Shown: positions 38,646 to 48,667 of the stretch, one piece after another
Numbering within the stretch: the stretch's first letter is position 1
How the letters are laid out: each line of letters begins with the position of its first letter
Source: Kordiimonas sp. SCSIO 12603
Lineage (GTDB): Bacteria; Pseudomonadota; Alphaproteobacteria; Sphingomonadales; Kordiimonadaceae
Length of the DNA: 64,000 nucleotides
Reading direction: 5' to 3'
Assembly: GCF_024398035.1 (NCBI RefSeq)
Contig: NZ_CP073748.1
Location: forward strand, 2,967,001-3,031,000
Notes under the pieces: generated by a model
What the model saw: only the letters and a program-made list of their open reading frames with translations
Told to the model about the DNA's origin: nothing
Databases searched by the model: none
Program-made: the position numbers and the translations under genes

Positions 38646-39598
38646 GCATCTCTTCGGTAATATAGGGTACTCTCCGCCGTAATCTTGATACCACCAACCC
38701 AGCGTTCAAGAGGAATAGTCCAGCCAGCGGCTTCAGCACCCTCCTCTAAAAGCTTCTCGCCTTTTTCAGAAAGCTTGAACCGTTTTGCAGGCCAATCTTT
38801 GGCAGGCTCTGTTTCCTCAAGAAGGCCGCCAGCGATCAGCGATTGAAACTCATACCAGAACATCATGTCTCCCAGGTATGGTAGCGGCTCTTCTTCCAGC
38901 ATTAATTTCCGAAATACAGTACCAACGGAAGAAGCTTCCTTTTGAAGGATTTTCAGACTTAGTTCTTCCGTTAAACTCAACAGTCGCATCTTGTCTGGCA
39001 GCTGCTGCAGGTGGCGTTTCAGTGCATTCCGCATTTCAGGAATAACACTTTCATCCTCCGCAATCAGTGCTTCCACCGCATCAGGCTTTGGCTGGATTAC
39101 CGCCTGCCACACTCTATTTCCATATTCAAATTGCTGAGTACGCACCTGCTTGCGCTGCTCCCAGACAGATTTTAAATTTTCAGGTGATAACTGCCCAAGA
39201 CCAATAAAACGTGGCTCGACATCATAATCGCTGATCAGGATCAGGTGAACGGGCGGCAACTCACGCCCCGTAAACGCAGACAGCAGTTTCGCCAGGATCA
39301 ATTGATCATATGTGTCATGCTCGAACCAAAGGATAATCTCTTCATATTTATCCAGATCATTAAGCGCATCATACTGGCTTTTCAGTTGCTTGAGTGCTCT
39401 ATCAGTATCACCGCCAAAGGCCTCTTTGATGAAATCAGCACGGGCGTACAGAAATTCATCTTCCACAGTGTCCAAAACAGGCCCCTGACAAAGCGGATCA
39501 GAAAACTCAAGGAAACTTCCCACAAAACCGGCTTTCTCAAGGCCTTGTTTAATATCTGAGCCACACCGGATATGAAGTGTCTTTTCACTGTCGAGCAT
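38642..39598 (-). CDS. DUF1835 domain protein
   Basis: A 318-aa soluble protein. The N-terminal DUF1835 part begins TLHIRCGSDIKQGLEKAGFVG and contains EFSDPLCQGPV and ILWFEHDTYDQLILAKLL. A C-terminal helical region carries a winged-helix-like segment (FKLSEKGEKLLEEG). Function is unknown; the family is sometimes near stress genes. The ATG at 39598 follows AGGGGA, and the longer frame (TTG) is not needed. It overlaps the kynB stop by 4 bp. Confidence 0.82.
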   Translation of the reverse strand: MLDSEKTLHIRCGSDIKQGLEKAGFVGSFLEFSDPLCQGPVLDTVEDEFLYARADFIKEAFGGDTDRALKQLKSQYDALNDLDKYEEIILWFEHDTYDQLILAKLLSAFTGRELPPVHLILISDYDVEPRFIGLGQLSPENLKSVWEQRKQVRTQQFEYGNRVWQAVIQPKPDAVEALIAEDESVIPEMRNALKRHLQQLPDKMRLLSLTEELSLKILQKEASSVGTVFRKLMLEEEPLPYLGDMMFWYEFQSLIAGGLLEETEPAKDWPAKRFKLSEKGEKLLEEGAEAAGWTIPLERWVGGIKITAESTLYYRRDA

Positions 39599-39842
39599 AT
39601 ATTTTCCCCTTGTGTTCAAGGCATAAGAACAAAAATGCCCAATAGTGTAAACCGCTTAGAAGCTTTTAAGGCAGATAAGCATACACAAACGCTTTTCAAT
39701 CAAGTTTCCTTGAACTGTAGCCTCTAATCTGAAGTATTGTTGCTTGAAACCCGTGATAGGTTTATGCCTGACTATAGCTATAACTAACCATATCGACGCA
39801 GATATATATTGGTTATGTCTGCATCAGGGGGAGAGGGACCAA

Positions 39843-41915
39843 ATGAAATTCCAAACAATGGGTATGCTAACCGCCATCACAGCACTGCTGGCAGCATGCG
39901 ACGCACCGGAACAAACAGAAAAATCATCAAAGACCGAAACGGTTGAGGTGGCAGCTAAACCAGTTATCGAGCCTTGGGGTTATCCGCTTACTGCTCTGGA
40001 TAAAAGCACCCGCCCGCAAGACGATTTATATCAATTTGCAAACGGTGGCTGGCTTGCAGCGACCGAAATTCCAGGTGACCGCAGCGGCGTTGGTTTTTCC
40101 CAGATCATGCGCGACCGGAACGATGAACGCATTAAATCAATCATTGCCGATTTCCAAAGTGCAGAAGTTGCGGCAGGTAGCGATGGCCAAAAGATTCGTG
40201 ACCTATACGCCGCCTATATGGATATCGCGGCAATCAATGCTGCGGGTATGAAACCACTATTACCTCTGCTTGGCGAAATCGAAGCCGCAACAGACCATGA
40301 CGATATCGCTCGGGCAATGATGGCGCCAGCGCTTGGTGCTCGGTCATTGTTTGGTATTTTCGTAGGCATTGATAGCAAAGACCCTAATAACTATACGGTC
40401 AGCGCCAGTCATGCTGGAACAGCCTTACCTGATAAAAGTTACTATGAACGTGATAGCGAACGCCTAACCGCTTTGCGTGCATCTTACGTCGACTATATGG
40501 AAAAGGTTTTCACCCGTCTTGGCGACGCTGACCCTCGCGCAAAGGCCGAAGCAGTTTTCAATCTGGAAAAAGCAATTGCCTCGAACCACTGGTCTCGCGC
40601 TGAGCGCCGCAATGCTGACCGTACCTATAACCCTCTCACTATTGATGAACTAGCTGCATATGCCCCGGGTTTCCCCTGGAAGGTTGCTGTCGATAGTTAT
40701 GGTGTTGGAAACACGAATAAAATTGTTGTTCGGGAAAAAGAAGCATTTCCACCGATGGCAGAGCTTTTTGCTGCTACAACAGTAGATCTGTGGAAAGATT
40801 ATCTGCGCTTCCATCTTGTAGCATCAAATGCACAGTATTTATCTGATGAAATTGCTGACGAAAGATTTGCTTTTTTCGGAACGGTACTCAGAGGCCAGAA
40901 AGCGCAGCGTCCACGGGATGAAAGAGCAATTGCCTTTGTGAACAACTTCCTCAACCAGGCTGTTGGTAAAATCTATATTGAGCGTTTCTTCTCTGAAGAA
41001 TCTAAAGCGCTTGTGCGCGAAATGTTCGAAAACATCCGTCTTGAGCTTGGCGAACGCATTGATAATCTTACATGGATGACAGATGACACCAAAGCCGCGG
41101 CACGTACAAAACTTGCCAAAATGAACGCGAAAATCGCGTATCCAGAAGTTTGGCGCGATTACAGCGCATGGACAGTATCTCCAACAAATCTATTTGGCGA
41201 TATTCAGGCCTACCGGCAGTTTGACCATGAACAGGACATTGCGCGCCTTGGTAAAACTGTAGACAAACGCGAATGGTTTAGCGGCCCGCAAACTGTAAAT
41301 GCATTCTACAGCCCATCCCGAAATGAAGCCTTTATTCCAGCGGGTTATATCCAGTCTCCACTGTTCGACCCTAACGCGGACCCAGCACTGAACTATGGTG
41401 CTCTGGGTAGTATCATTGGTCATGAAATTGGACACGGTTTTGATGATCAGGGCTCTAAGTATGATGGTGACGGCGTACTGCAGGCTTGGTGGTCTGAAGA
41501 GGATCGTGCAGCATTTAATACACTCGGTGATGGTTTTGCAGAACAGTTCAGCCAGTATGAGCCTATTGAAGGACTACATGTAAACGGCCGCCAAACACTT
41601 GGGGAAAACATAGGTGATCTCGCAGGTATGATCGTTGCGTATCATGCGTGGGAACGTTCGCTGGATGGCAAGGCCCCAGCGGTGCTAGACGGCTTTACCG
41701 GACCACAACGTTTCTTTATGGGCCGCGCGCAAGGACGCCGCTATAAACGTACCGAAGAAAGCTTGAGACAACGCCTTCTGTCAGCGCCTCACAGCCCAAT
41801 GTACCTGCGGGTTAACGGCATGGCGCGCAACATGGATGAGTTCCATGAAGCCTTCGGTGTTAAGCCTGGCGATAAGATGTGGCTGGCCCCTGAGGACCGC
41901 GTGAAAATTTGGTAA
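39843..41915 (+). CDS. M13-family (neprilysin/PepO-like) metallopeptidase lipoprotein
   Basis: A 690-aa zinc endopeptidase anchored as a lipoprotein (lipobox LAAC, Cys19). The zinc site HEIGH is at 527-531, with ExxxD in GENIGDL (E588, D592), the neprilysin signature. SRNEAFIPAGYIQSPLF (the substrate-binding NAFY-like region) and the C-terminal W (RVKIW) fit the family. Bacterial members act on peptides in the periplasm or at the cell surface. The chosen ATG follows GAGAGGGA; an upstream in-frame extension would hide the lipobox. A terminator follows. Confidence 0.94.
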   Translation: MKFQTMGMLTAITALLAACDAPEQTEKSSKTETVEVAAKPVIEPWGYPLTALDKSTRPQDDLYQFANGGWLAATEIPGDRSGVGFSQIMRDRNDERIKSIIADFQSAEVAAGSDGQKIRDLYAAYMDIAAINAAGMKPLLPLLGEIEAATDHDDIARAMMAPALGARSLFGIFVGIDSKDPNNYTVSASHAGTALPDKSYYERDSERLTALRASYVDYMEKVFTRLGDADPRAKAEAVFNLEKAIASNHWSRAERRNADRTYNPLTIDELAAYAPGFPWKVAVDSYGVGNTNKIVVREKEAFPPMAELFAATTVDLWKDYLRFHLVASNAQYLSDEIADERFAFFGTVLRGQKAQRPRDERAIAFVNNFLNQAVGKIYIERFFSEESKALVREMFENIRLELGERIDNLTWMTDDTKAAARTKLAKMNAKIAYPEVWRDYSAWTVSPTNLFGDIQAYRQFDHEQDIARLGKTVDKREWFSGPQTVNAFYSPSRNEAFIPAGYIQSPLFDPNADPALNYGALGSIIGHEIGHGFDDQGSKYDGDGVLQAWWSEEDRAAFNTLGDGFAEQFSQYEPIEGLHVNGRQTLGENIGDLAGMIVAYHAWERSLDGKAPAVLDGFTGPQRFFMGRAQGRRYKRTEESLRQRLLSAPHSPMYLRVNGMARNMDEFHEAFGVKPGDKMWLAPEDRVKIW

Positions 41916-41938
41916 ACCCGGTTACATAATCAGCAAAG

Positions 41939-41973
41939 AATGCCTCGTATAATATACATACGGGGCATTTTTT
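41939..41973 (+). terminator. Terminator of the M13 peptidase gene
   Basis: AATGCCTCGTA pairs with TACGGGGCATT (11 bp, one G-U) around a 9-nt loop, followed by TTTTTTA, 24 bases past the stop. Confidence 0.9.
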
Positions 41974-42011
41974 ATGTTGAGGAACGAAATGCGCTGCATT
42001 CCAAAAATAGA

Positions 42012-42041
42012 AAAGGCTCAGTAGCGAACTACTGAGCCTTT
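42012..42041 (-). terminator. Terminator of tRNA-Gln
   Basis: AAAGGCTCAGTAG / CTACTGAGCCTTT, a perfect 13-bp stem with a 4-nt loop. On the minus strand it begins 3 bases after the encoded CCA of the tRNA and is followed by a T-rich run (TTTTCTATTTTT). Confidence 0.92.
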
Positions 42042-42044
42042 AAC

Positions 42045-42119
42045 TGGCTGGGGCGGCAGGATTCGAACCTGCGCATGCCGATACCAAAAACCGGTGCCTT
42101 ACCGCTTGGCGACGCCCCA
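42045..42119 (-). tRNA. tRNA-Gln (anticodon TTG)
   Basis: The minus strand folds as a full cloverleaf: acceptor TGGGGCG / CGCCCCA, anticodon stem CCGGT / ATCGG with the 7-nt loop TTTTGGT (anticodon TTG, reads CAA and CAG), and T-loop GGTTCGAATCC. The discriminator base is G, and the CCA tail is encoded. It stands alone with its own terminator. Confidence 0.97.
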
Positions 42120-42284
42120 TCAGGGTGTGACGCGGGTTTTATAGAAACCCTACCTACCTGTAAAGACCTTTTTGCACTTTTTTTAATTTTTCTTACAAAA
42201 CCATATAGGGCCTTATTATTGCTGGTAAAAACATCGCCATTGTGGCAATTATTTAGGAGATAAATTCCTTTGCTGGAGCAGAAA

Positions 42285-43277
42285 ATGACAATTCTGGTTA
42301 CAGGCGTAGCAGGCTTTATTGGCATGCATGTAGCAAAAGCCCTTTTAGATAAAGGGGAAAGCGTATTGGGAATCGATAACCTCAATGATTATTACGATCC
42401 CGCCCTTAAAAACGCCCGTCTTCAGCAGCTTGATGACTATCCAGCCTTTACCTTTAAATATTGCGATTTCGCGAATAATGAACGTTTAATAGAGGCGACA
42501 TCAGGCGTAAAATTAAAATCTGTTATCCACTTAGGCGCACAAGCTGGTGTTCGTTATTCTATTGATAATCCGGCAGCTTATATCCAGTCCAACCTCGTTG
42601 GACATGCCAATATCCTTGAAGTATGCCGACATTCAGACAGCCTTGATCATCTGGTATATGCAAGTTCCAGCAGCGTCTATGGCGGCAATACCAAACTGCC
42701 CTTCTCGGTTGATGATCCCGTTGATACACCTGTTTCCTTGTACGCTGCTACAAAACGCGCCGATGAGATTTTAAGCCAAAGCTACGCGCACCTCTATGGC
42801 CTGCCGCAAACCGGCTTACGTTTCTTCACTGTATACGGCCCTTGGGGGCGCCCGGATATGGCATTATGGCTATTCACAGAAGCAATTCTGAACGGCAAGC
42901 CTATCAGAGTGTTTAATCACGGCGATATGGCCCGCGACTTCACCTATATTGATGATATTGTTGGTGGAATTTTAAGTACCTTAGAAAAACCACCAGTGGC
43001 AGGCAGTCAAAATGCTTTTGGCGGCAGCGCACCCCATAAAATATACAATATCGGCAACAATAAACCTGAGCCGCTTCTAGATATGATTAGCGTGCTTGAA
43101 GAAGCCTTAGGCACAAAAGCAGAAAAACAGTTTGAACCAATGCAGGCTGGTGATGTGAAAGAAACATTTGCTGATACATCTGCCCTTGAAGCAGATGTTG
43201 GTTTCAAAGCTTCAACCCCCATCAGCGTAGGCATTCCAAACTTTGTTGATTGGTATAAGGGCTATCACCAACTTTAG
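42285..43277 (+). CDS. NAD-dependent epimerase, UDP-glucuronate 4-epimerase-like
   Basis: A 330-aa extended short-chain dehydrogenase that interconverts UDP-sugars, most like UDP-glucuronate/UDP-galacturonate epimerase. The NAD motif is GVAGFIG (7-13), the catalytic YxxxK is in SLYAATKRAD, and the FFTVYGPWGRPDMALWLFTEAI region is typical of the glucuronate group. The ATG has GGAG; a TTG five codons upstream is less likely. No polysaccharide cluster surrounds it here. Its stop overlaps the ispE stop by 4 bp. Confidence 0.9.
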   Translation: MTILVTGVAGFIGMHVAKALLDKGESVLGIDNLNDYYDPALKNARLQQLDDYPAFTFKYCDFANNERLIEATSGVKLKSVIHLGAQAGVRYSIDNPAAYIQSNLVGHANILEVCRHSDSLDHLVYASSSSVYGGNTKLPFSVDDPVDTPVSLYAATKRADEILSQSYAHLYGLPQTGLRFFTVYGPWGRPDMALWLFTEAILNGKPIRVFNHGDMARDFTYIDDIVGGILSTLEKPPVAGSQNAFGGSAPHKIYNIGNNKPEPLLDMISVLEEALGTKAEKQFEPMQAGDVKETFADTSALEADVGFKASTPISVGIPNFVDWYKGYHQL

Positions 43278-44155
43278 GGGTAAAGTTGGTCTACCATAGT
43301 CCACCAATTGCGGTCGTACATCCGAATAATTTGTTCAGCATCTTTCGCCACATTTAAATCACTGAATAAAGCAAAGCAGGTAGCACCACTACCAGACATT
43401 GCTACATAGTCAGCTGTGTTCAGCGAGGTTAGCTTTTCCAACACCCTGGAAACTTCCACACACAATTTTTCAGCAGGCTTTTGCAAGGTGTTTTGAGACT
43501 GCTCAAACAGGAAGGGCTCAAACTTCTCTCCTTCAAAAGCAGTACTGCTTCCAATGGACGTGTCAAAATCATCACCAGAGGCATGAAATGCTTTAAAGAT
43601 TTCAGGCGTGGACACTCCCACCCCCGGATTGACGAGGAGAACAGTATAAGGTTTCGGTAGTGAAACCTGTTCCACATTCTCGCCAATACCCGTAACATAA
43701 AGAGGATGCGGATATAAACATGCTGGTACATCAGCCCCGAGAGTAAGCGCTATATCTTCCAGATGTTTGCGCTCGAACCCACATTTCCAATATTCATTCA
43801 AGGCAATAAGTGTTGCTGCGGCATCTGCTGAGCCGCCACCTATTCCAGCCGCTACAGGAAGGTTCTTTTCTAATTCGATCTCAAGGTTAGCCTCGCGCCC
43901 AACCTCTTTAGCAAAAGCCTGTGCAGCCTGAACCACCAAATTCTCTTGATCACCGCCTGCGCTCGTAAGCACATCCGCAAACGGACCCGTTATGTTAAAG
44001 CTTAAATGTTCAGCTTCCGAGATACGGATCACATCACCATGCTGCGTGAAAGCAAACAAACTCTCCAACAGATGATATCCATCATCCCGCCGCCCAACAA
44101 TATGCAAAAACAGGTTAATTTTTGCAGGTGCAGAAACCTCAATCATTTCCCGCAT
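43274..44155 (-). CDS. ispE: 4-diphosphocytidyl-2-C-methyl-D-erythritol kinase
   Basis: The fourth step of the MEP pathway to isoprenoids: ATP-dependent phosphorylation of CDP-ME. It is a 293-aa GHMP kinase. APAKINLFLHI is at the N-terminus, the phosphate-binding loop AGIGGGSAD is at 103-111 (D111 catalytic), and a C-terminal GSG motif (AMSGSGATCFAL) is present. The first ATG clear of the upstream gene is used; ATG at 44146 is also possible. Last gene of ETF-QO / TPR lipoprotein / ispE, 10 bases after the TPR stop. Confidence 0.95.
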   Translation of the reverse strand: MREMIEVSAPAKINLFLHIVGRRDDGYHLLESLFAFTQHGDVIRISEAEHLSFNITGPFADVLTSAGGDQENLVVQAAQAFAKEVGREANLEIELEKNLPVAAGIGGGSADAAATLIALNEYWKCGFERKHLEDIALTLGADVPACLYPHPLYVTGIGENVEQVSLPKPYTVLLVNPGVGVSTPEIFKAFHASGDDFDTSIGSSTAFEGEKFEPFLFEQSQNTLQKPAEKLCVEVSRVLEKLTSLNTADYVAMSGSGATCFALFSDLNVAKDAEQIIRMYDRNWWTMVDQLYP

Positions 44156-44165
44156 GCACGTTCTT

Positions 44166-45899
44166 TCAAGAATTATTAGGTAAGCCGTCAGCGAGTTTTT
44201 CAACAAGCTTTAACCGCTCTTCATCGGTTGGATTGCTATCAAGTGCATGTTTCCACTGGAAACGAGCTTCAATCTTACGGCCAACACGCCAGTATGCATC
44301 ACCTAAATGATCGTTAAGCGTTGCCTCATCAGGCTCAAGCTTAACAGCCTGTTCCAGATACTCAATCGCCTTCATATACTCACCAGTGAGATATAAAGCC
44401 CACCCCATACTATCCACAATGAATCCATCGTTAGGGCGAGCCTTTACAGCGCGTGCAATCATATCCTTCGCTTGCTCAATATTCTTACCACGATCAATCC
44501 AGCTATACCCAAGATGGTTAAGCACTACAGGTTCATCAGGTGCAATATTCAATGCCTCAATCATATCTGCTTCAGCGGCCTCCCAATCGCCTCTACTTTC
44601 GAAAGAAGCCCCACGAGCAAAATATGGATACCAATCATTCGCTGTAGGTGTCTTAATTGCTAAAATAGCACGGCTGTAATAGAGGATTGCTCCATCATAA
44701 TCCTGACGGCCCTGCAATATATCTGCAAGATCAACCGACAACTTACTGTTGCCCGGATGCTTTAACAGCTCTTTTCGGAGGAAAGCTTCCGCTAATTCAG
44801 CTCGACCTCCATATCGGTACGCTTCAATTTTTCGCGCCTCCGCTATAGCCCTTCTCGGGCTATCAAGCGGCACCATATTATAGGCAGCGATAGCCTCTTC
44901 AATATTTTCAGCGCGTTCAAACAGTGATCCAAGTACAAAATATGTATCTTCCACTTCAGGCGTCATAAAAGAGGCGATACGCATATAAATAATTGCTGAT
45001 TGGAGCGCATTATTCTGTGCTAGTTCTGTCCCTAACCGAAAGAAAACTAGACCAGCAGCGCTTTGTGGTCTGCTCACTATCTGCGAAGGGATGCCACCGC
45101 TTACAATGTTTTGCCCCTCACGCAATAAATAAGGTTGGTTCTTAAATCGCTTATTTTGCTCAGCCAGCAACTGAACAGCTTCTCTAAATCTCGCTTGCTT
45201 AATCAGCATATATGCGTACGAAATAATAGGCTGAACGGAGGTAAGACGATCACTTGATATTATTTCATTATACAGTGTTTCAGCACGCTCTTTTTCACCC
45301 AAATAATCAGCCATATAAGCCAAATGCTCATTAGCTAAGTTATCAAATCGTCTGGTCTTAAGCACTTCGAGCGCTTTTTCAGCTAGCTCCAAGTCACCTT
45401 CAGCGGCGAATGTCCATGCCTTCAAAATTGGCGTGATCAGAAAACCAAATCCTGTATCAAGATGTTCATCAAGCAAGGCTCGAACTCTGGGCCAATCCTC
45501 TTCCTGATAAACCGCAAGTATATGTAAAAGCTTGATTAAATGATCCTGTACAATCTCTTCATCCGACATCATACGGTTCGATACTTCAACGGCATCCTCA
45601 AGCTGGCCAGAATATAAAAGCTGAAAGAAAGCACGTTCAGCAACATAACGGCTGTCCGGATCATTTTCTAAAGCGGAGAGATAATGTTTGGCAGCATCTC
45701 TATGCTGCAAATCTGTTTGCGATTGAATGGCTGCCAGAAAAGGGCCGTAGAAATTACCGTCAGGCGACGTATCTTCAAATTCGCTGCGGAGATTGGAAGG
45801 AACCGGTGCATTTTCAGAAGTAACACCGGTTTCCGTCGTTGTTACGCAGCCACCAATGGCTAGAGCTAAACTGATGGCTAAAAGTGGCTGCAATCTCAT
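44166..45899 (-). CDS. TPR-repeat lipoprotein
   Basis: A 577-aa lipoprotein (lipobox IGGC, Cys18) built almost wholly of TPR helices. Clear units include NHLGYSWIDRGKNIEQAKDMI and LNDHLGDAYWRVGRKIEAR near the C-terminus. Such proteins act as scaffolds at the envelope; the partner is unknown. It lies 20 bp after ETF-QO and just upstream of ispE, an arrangement found in several alphaproteobacteria. It ends 10 bases before the ispE start. Confidence 0.87.
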   Translation of the reverse strand: MRLQPLLAISLALAIGGCVTTTETGVTSENAPVPSNLRSEFEDTSPDGNFYGPFLAAIQSQTDLQHRDAAKHYLSALENDPDSRYVAERAFFQLLYSGQLEDAVEVSNRMMSDEEIVQDHLIKLLHILAVYQEEDWPRVRALLDEHLDTGFGFLITPILKAWTFAAEGDLELAEKALEVLKTRRFDNLANEHLAYMADYLGEKERAETLYNEIISSDRLTSVQPIISYAYMLIKQARFREAVQLLAEQNKRFKNQPYLLREGQNIVSGGIPSQIVSRPQSAAGLVFFRLGTELAQNNALQSAIIYMRIASFMTPEVEDTYFVLGSLFERAENIEEAIAAYNMVPLDSPRRAIAEARKIEAYRYGGRAELAEAFLRKELLKHPGNSKLSVDLADILQGRQDYDGAILYYSRAILAIKTPTANDWYPYFARGASFESRGDWEAAEADMIEALNIAPDEPVVLNHLGYSWIDRGKNIEQAKDMIARAVKARPNDGFIVDSMGWALYLTGEYMKAIEYLEQAVKLEPDEATLNDHLGDAYWRVGRKIEARFQWKHALDSNPTDEERLKLVEKLADGLPNNS

Positions 45900-45919
45900 T
45901 CTGTGTAGGTACCTTACTC

Positions 45920-47578
45920 TTACATATTCGGGTAGTTTGGCCCCCCGCCGCCCTCTGGAACAACCCAGTTAATATTCTGTGTAATATCTTTAATATCACA
46001 AGTTTTACAATGTACACAGTTTTGCGCGTTGATTTGAAGCTTCATCTCAGCATCGTTATCACCGACATATTCATAAACACCTGCCGGACAGAAACGCTGT
46101 TCTGGGCCATTATAGTCTTTCAGGTTAATAGAAACTGGTACAGTCTCATCCTTTAGCTGAAGGTGAACAGGCTGATCTTCTTCATGGTTCGTAGACGAAA
46201 GGAATACAGAAGAAAGCTTATCAAATGAAATTTCACCATCCGGCTTCGGATAATCGATTGGTGCAAAATCTTTTGCTTTACCAGTTGCTTCATTATCTTT
46301 GTGCTTGTGCTTCAATGTTGGCATCAAACCACCAAGCCCAAGCGTGTTCATCCACATATCGAAGCCGGAATAAAGCGTGCCAATCTTCACGCCGAACTTA
46401 CCAAGTGCCGGGCGCGCATTCCGTACTTTATAAAGATCTTTATAAATCCAGCTGTTGTTGAAATCTTCTTCGTAACCTTCAAGCAGCTTTTCACCTTCAG
46501 AGCCGCCAACAATTGCTTCAAACGCATTTTCAGCCGCTAGCATGCCAGATTTCATAGCATTATGGCTGCCTTTAATACGTGGTACGTTCACAAAACCTGC
46601 GGCACAGCCAATAAGCGCGCCACCCGGGAAGAAGAGCTTCGGCACAGACTGCAAGCCACCTTCATTAATAGCACGCGCGCCGTATGCTACGCGGCGCCCA
46701 CCTTCCAGAATCTTACGAACCTCAGGGTGCGTTTTAAAGCGCTGCATCTCATCAAATGGTGACAGATGTGGGTTTTCATAATCAAGCGTTACAACAAAAC
46801 CGATAGCAATCTGGTTGTTCTCCTGATGGTAAATGAAACCACCGCCAGCTGTGCTGTTATCAAGCGGCCAGCCCTGTGAGTGGATCACGCGACCTTCAAC
46901 GTGGTTCTCAGGCTTGATATCCCAAAGTTCTTTGATACCGATACCGTATGTCTGGAACTGACAATCTTCGCGGAGGTTAAATTTCTCTTCAAGCTGCTTT
47001 GAAAGAGAACCACGGCAACCTTCCGCAAACAGTGTATATTTCGCATGAAGTTCCATGCCCGGTTCATGGCTGGCTTTTGGTTCACCATCGCGGCCAATAC
47101 CCATATCACCTGTTGCCACACCTTTAACGCGGCCATCTTCATGGTAAAGCACCTCAGCGCCTGCAAAGCCCGGGTAAATTTCTACACCCATTGCTTCAGC
47201 TTGTTCTGCAAGCCAGCGTGTTACATTACCAAGAGAAACCGTATACATGCCGTTGTTTGAAAGTAGTGGCGGCATGATGAAGTGCGGCATGGATGTTTTG
47301 CCATTTTCAGACAGAACCCAATGCTGGTTATCTGTCACAGGAACATTAAGCGGTGCACCCTTTTCCTTCCAATCAGGAATAAGTTCATTAAGAGCGATAG
47401 GATCAACCACCGCACCAGAAAGAATATGAGCGCCAATTTCAGAACCCTTTTCGATCACACAGACCATGAGTTCCTGATCTTTTTCCTGAGCCAGCTGCAT
47501 CAAGCGAATAGCGGCAGAAAGACCCGCTGGGCCACCACCAACAATCACTACATCAAATTCCATGGATTCGCGTTCCAT
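45920..47578 (-). CDS. Electron transfer flavoprotein-ubiquinone oxidoreductase
   Basis: Passes electrons from ETF (fatty-acid and amino-acid oxidation) to ubiquinone. A 552-aa flavo-iron-sulfur protein on the inner membrane. FAD-binding GGGPAG is at 14-19; the quinone and flavin parts fill the middle ([26 protein letters not shown]). The C-terminal [4Fe-4S] ligands lie in FCPAGVYEY and [12 protein letters not shown]. The ATG follows AAGGAG at ideal spacing. ETF alpha and beta subunits are not in this window. Confidence 0.96.
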   Translation of the reverse strand: MERESMEFDVVIVGGGPAGLSAAIRLMQLAQEKDQELMVCVIEKGSEIGAHILSGAVVDPIALNELIPDWKEKGAPLNVPVTDNQHWVLSENGKTSMPHFIMPPLLSNNGMYTVSLGNVTRWLAEQAEAMGVEIYPGFAGAEVLYHEDGRVKGVATGDMGIGRDGEPKASHEPGMELHAKYTLFAEGCRGSLSKQLEEKFNLREDCQFQTYGIGIKELWDIKPENHVEGRVIHSQGWPLDNSTAGGGFIYHQENNQIAIGFVVTLDYENPHLSPFDEMQRFKTHPEVRKILEGGRRVAYGARAINEGGLQSVPKLFFPGGALIGCAAGFVNVPRIKGSHNAMKSGMLAAENAFEAIVGGSEGEKLLEGYEEDFNNSWIYKDLYKVRNARPALGKFGVKIGTLYSGFDMWMNTLGLGGLMPTLKHKHKDNEATGKAKDFAPIDYPKPDGEISFDKLSSVFLSSTNHEEDQPVHLQLKDETVPVSINLKDYNGPEQRFCPAGVYEYVGDNDAEMKLQINAQNCVHCKTCDIKDITQNINWVVPEGGGGPNYPNM

Positions 47579-47863
47579 GCGACACTCCTTCAAACTTCCT
47601 ATGCAAAGCCCACTTGATTGCCATGGGGCTTAATTCTTTCGGTTCCTATCCATCAGGCCTGACCCTAATCTGGACCGCTTCTGAACCTTTTCAAGTGTTA
47701 TGCCCTGCCCCCTTAAAAAGGTCAAATACTTGAGGAAAACAAAACCGTTACGCCCAGTTAATATTGCACCGCACAAAAACATTTTCAATTTAGTAAAAAA
47801 ATTCGATGCATTTACTTTTTTTTCGAAGCTATACTCAGGCACGAACAAATCAGTTGGGCACTT

Positions 47864-48667
47864 ATGAATATTGAAACTGCAGATACAAGAGAGCTAAGCG
47901 CACTGCTTGCATGGTATGTAGCCATGGGCGCAGATGAAGCCGCTGATCTCGAACCGGTTGATCGTTTCGTTATCCCGGAACCTGTAGCGAAACCTCAAAA
48001 GGGCCAGCAACAGGAACGGTCCCGTCCAACACCTATTCAGGCACGTCCGGCAAAACCCGCGATTGGAGCTGGCATTGAAGCGGCTGAAAAAGCCGCCGCG
48101 GCTTGCACTAACGTGGAGGAACTGGAAGCAGCCCTGAAAGCCTTTGATGGTGGCATGCTCAAACGTTCGTCAAAAAACACGGTATTTGCTGACGGTAAAT
48201 TAGGGGCTGACTTGATGATTATCGGCGAAGCTCCCGGCACCTATGAAGACCGGGACGGCAAGCCCTTCATTGGCCCTAATGGTGATATGCTTGAGAAAAT
48301 GCTTACAGCAATTGGCCTTAAGCGTGATGAACATGTTTATTTGTCGGATGTATTGCCGTGGCGTCCCCTTGGAAATGCCAAACCAGATGATGCAACCATT
48401 GCCATGTGCCTGCCGTTCCTGAAAAAGCATATTGAACTTGCTAAACCTAAGTATCTCTTGCTGATGGGTGTTGTTTCCGCCCAAGCTGTGTTGGGGACAA
48501 AAGATGGCATTTCCCGCCTGCGCGGAAAATGGAAAGATATTGAGATTGGTGGTCAGACTTTTGCCGCAATGGCGACATATCACCCGTCCTATCTTATGGC
48601 ACAACCACAAATGAAAGGCGCCACATGGCGCGATCTGCTTGCTGTTAAGGAGCGACTTGAATCCTGA
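47864..48667 (+). CDS. Family 4-type uracil-DNA glycosylase, mostly without FeS cysteines
   Basis: A 267-aa DNA repair enzyme that removes uracil from DNA. The catalytic site GEAPG (121-125) and the downstream HPSYL (H240) are intact, and VLPWRPLGN fits the alphaproteobacterial subgroup. Residues 1-90 are a low-complexity extension. Of the four cysteines that hold the [4Fe-4S] cluster in classic family 4 enzymes, only C182 is in place; the others are F94, G97 and W166. Its stop overlaps the next start (TGATG). Confidence 0.88.
   Translation: MNIETADTRELSALLAWYVAMGADEAADLEPVDRFVIPEPVAKPQKGQQQERSRPTPIQARPAKPAIGAGIEAAEKAAAACTNVEELEAALKAFDGGMLKRSSKNTVFADGKLGADLMIIGEAPGTYEDRDGKPFIGPNGDMLEKMLTAIGLKRDEHVYLSDVLPWRPLGNAKPDDATIAMCLPFLKKHIELAKPKYLLLMGVVSAQAVLGTKDGISRLRGKWKDIEIGGQTFAAMATYHPSYLMAQPQMKGATWRDLLAVKERLES

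Noticed and set aside
39599-39842. Overlapping weak inverted repeats (TAACCA/TGGTTA, GCAGA/TCTGC) upstream of the M13 peptidase
   Set aside because: Arms of 5-6 bp with long loops occur readily by chance and the two foldings exclude each other; nothing else in this gap is supported.
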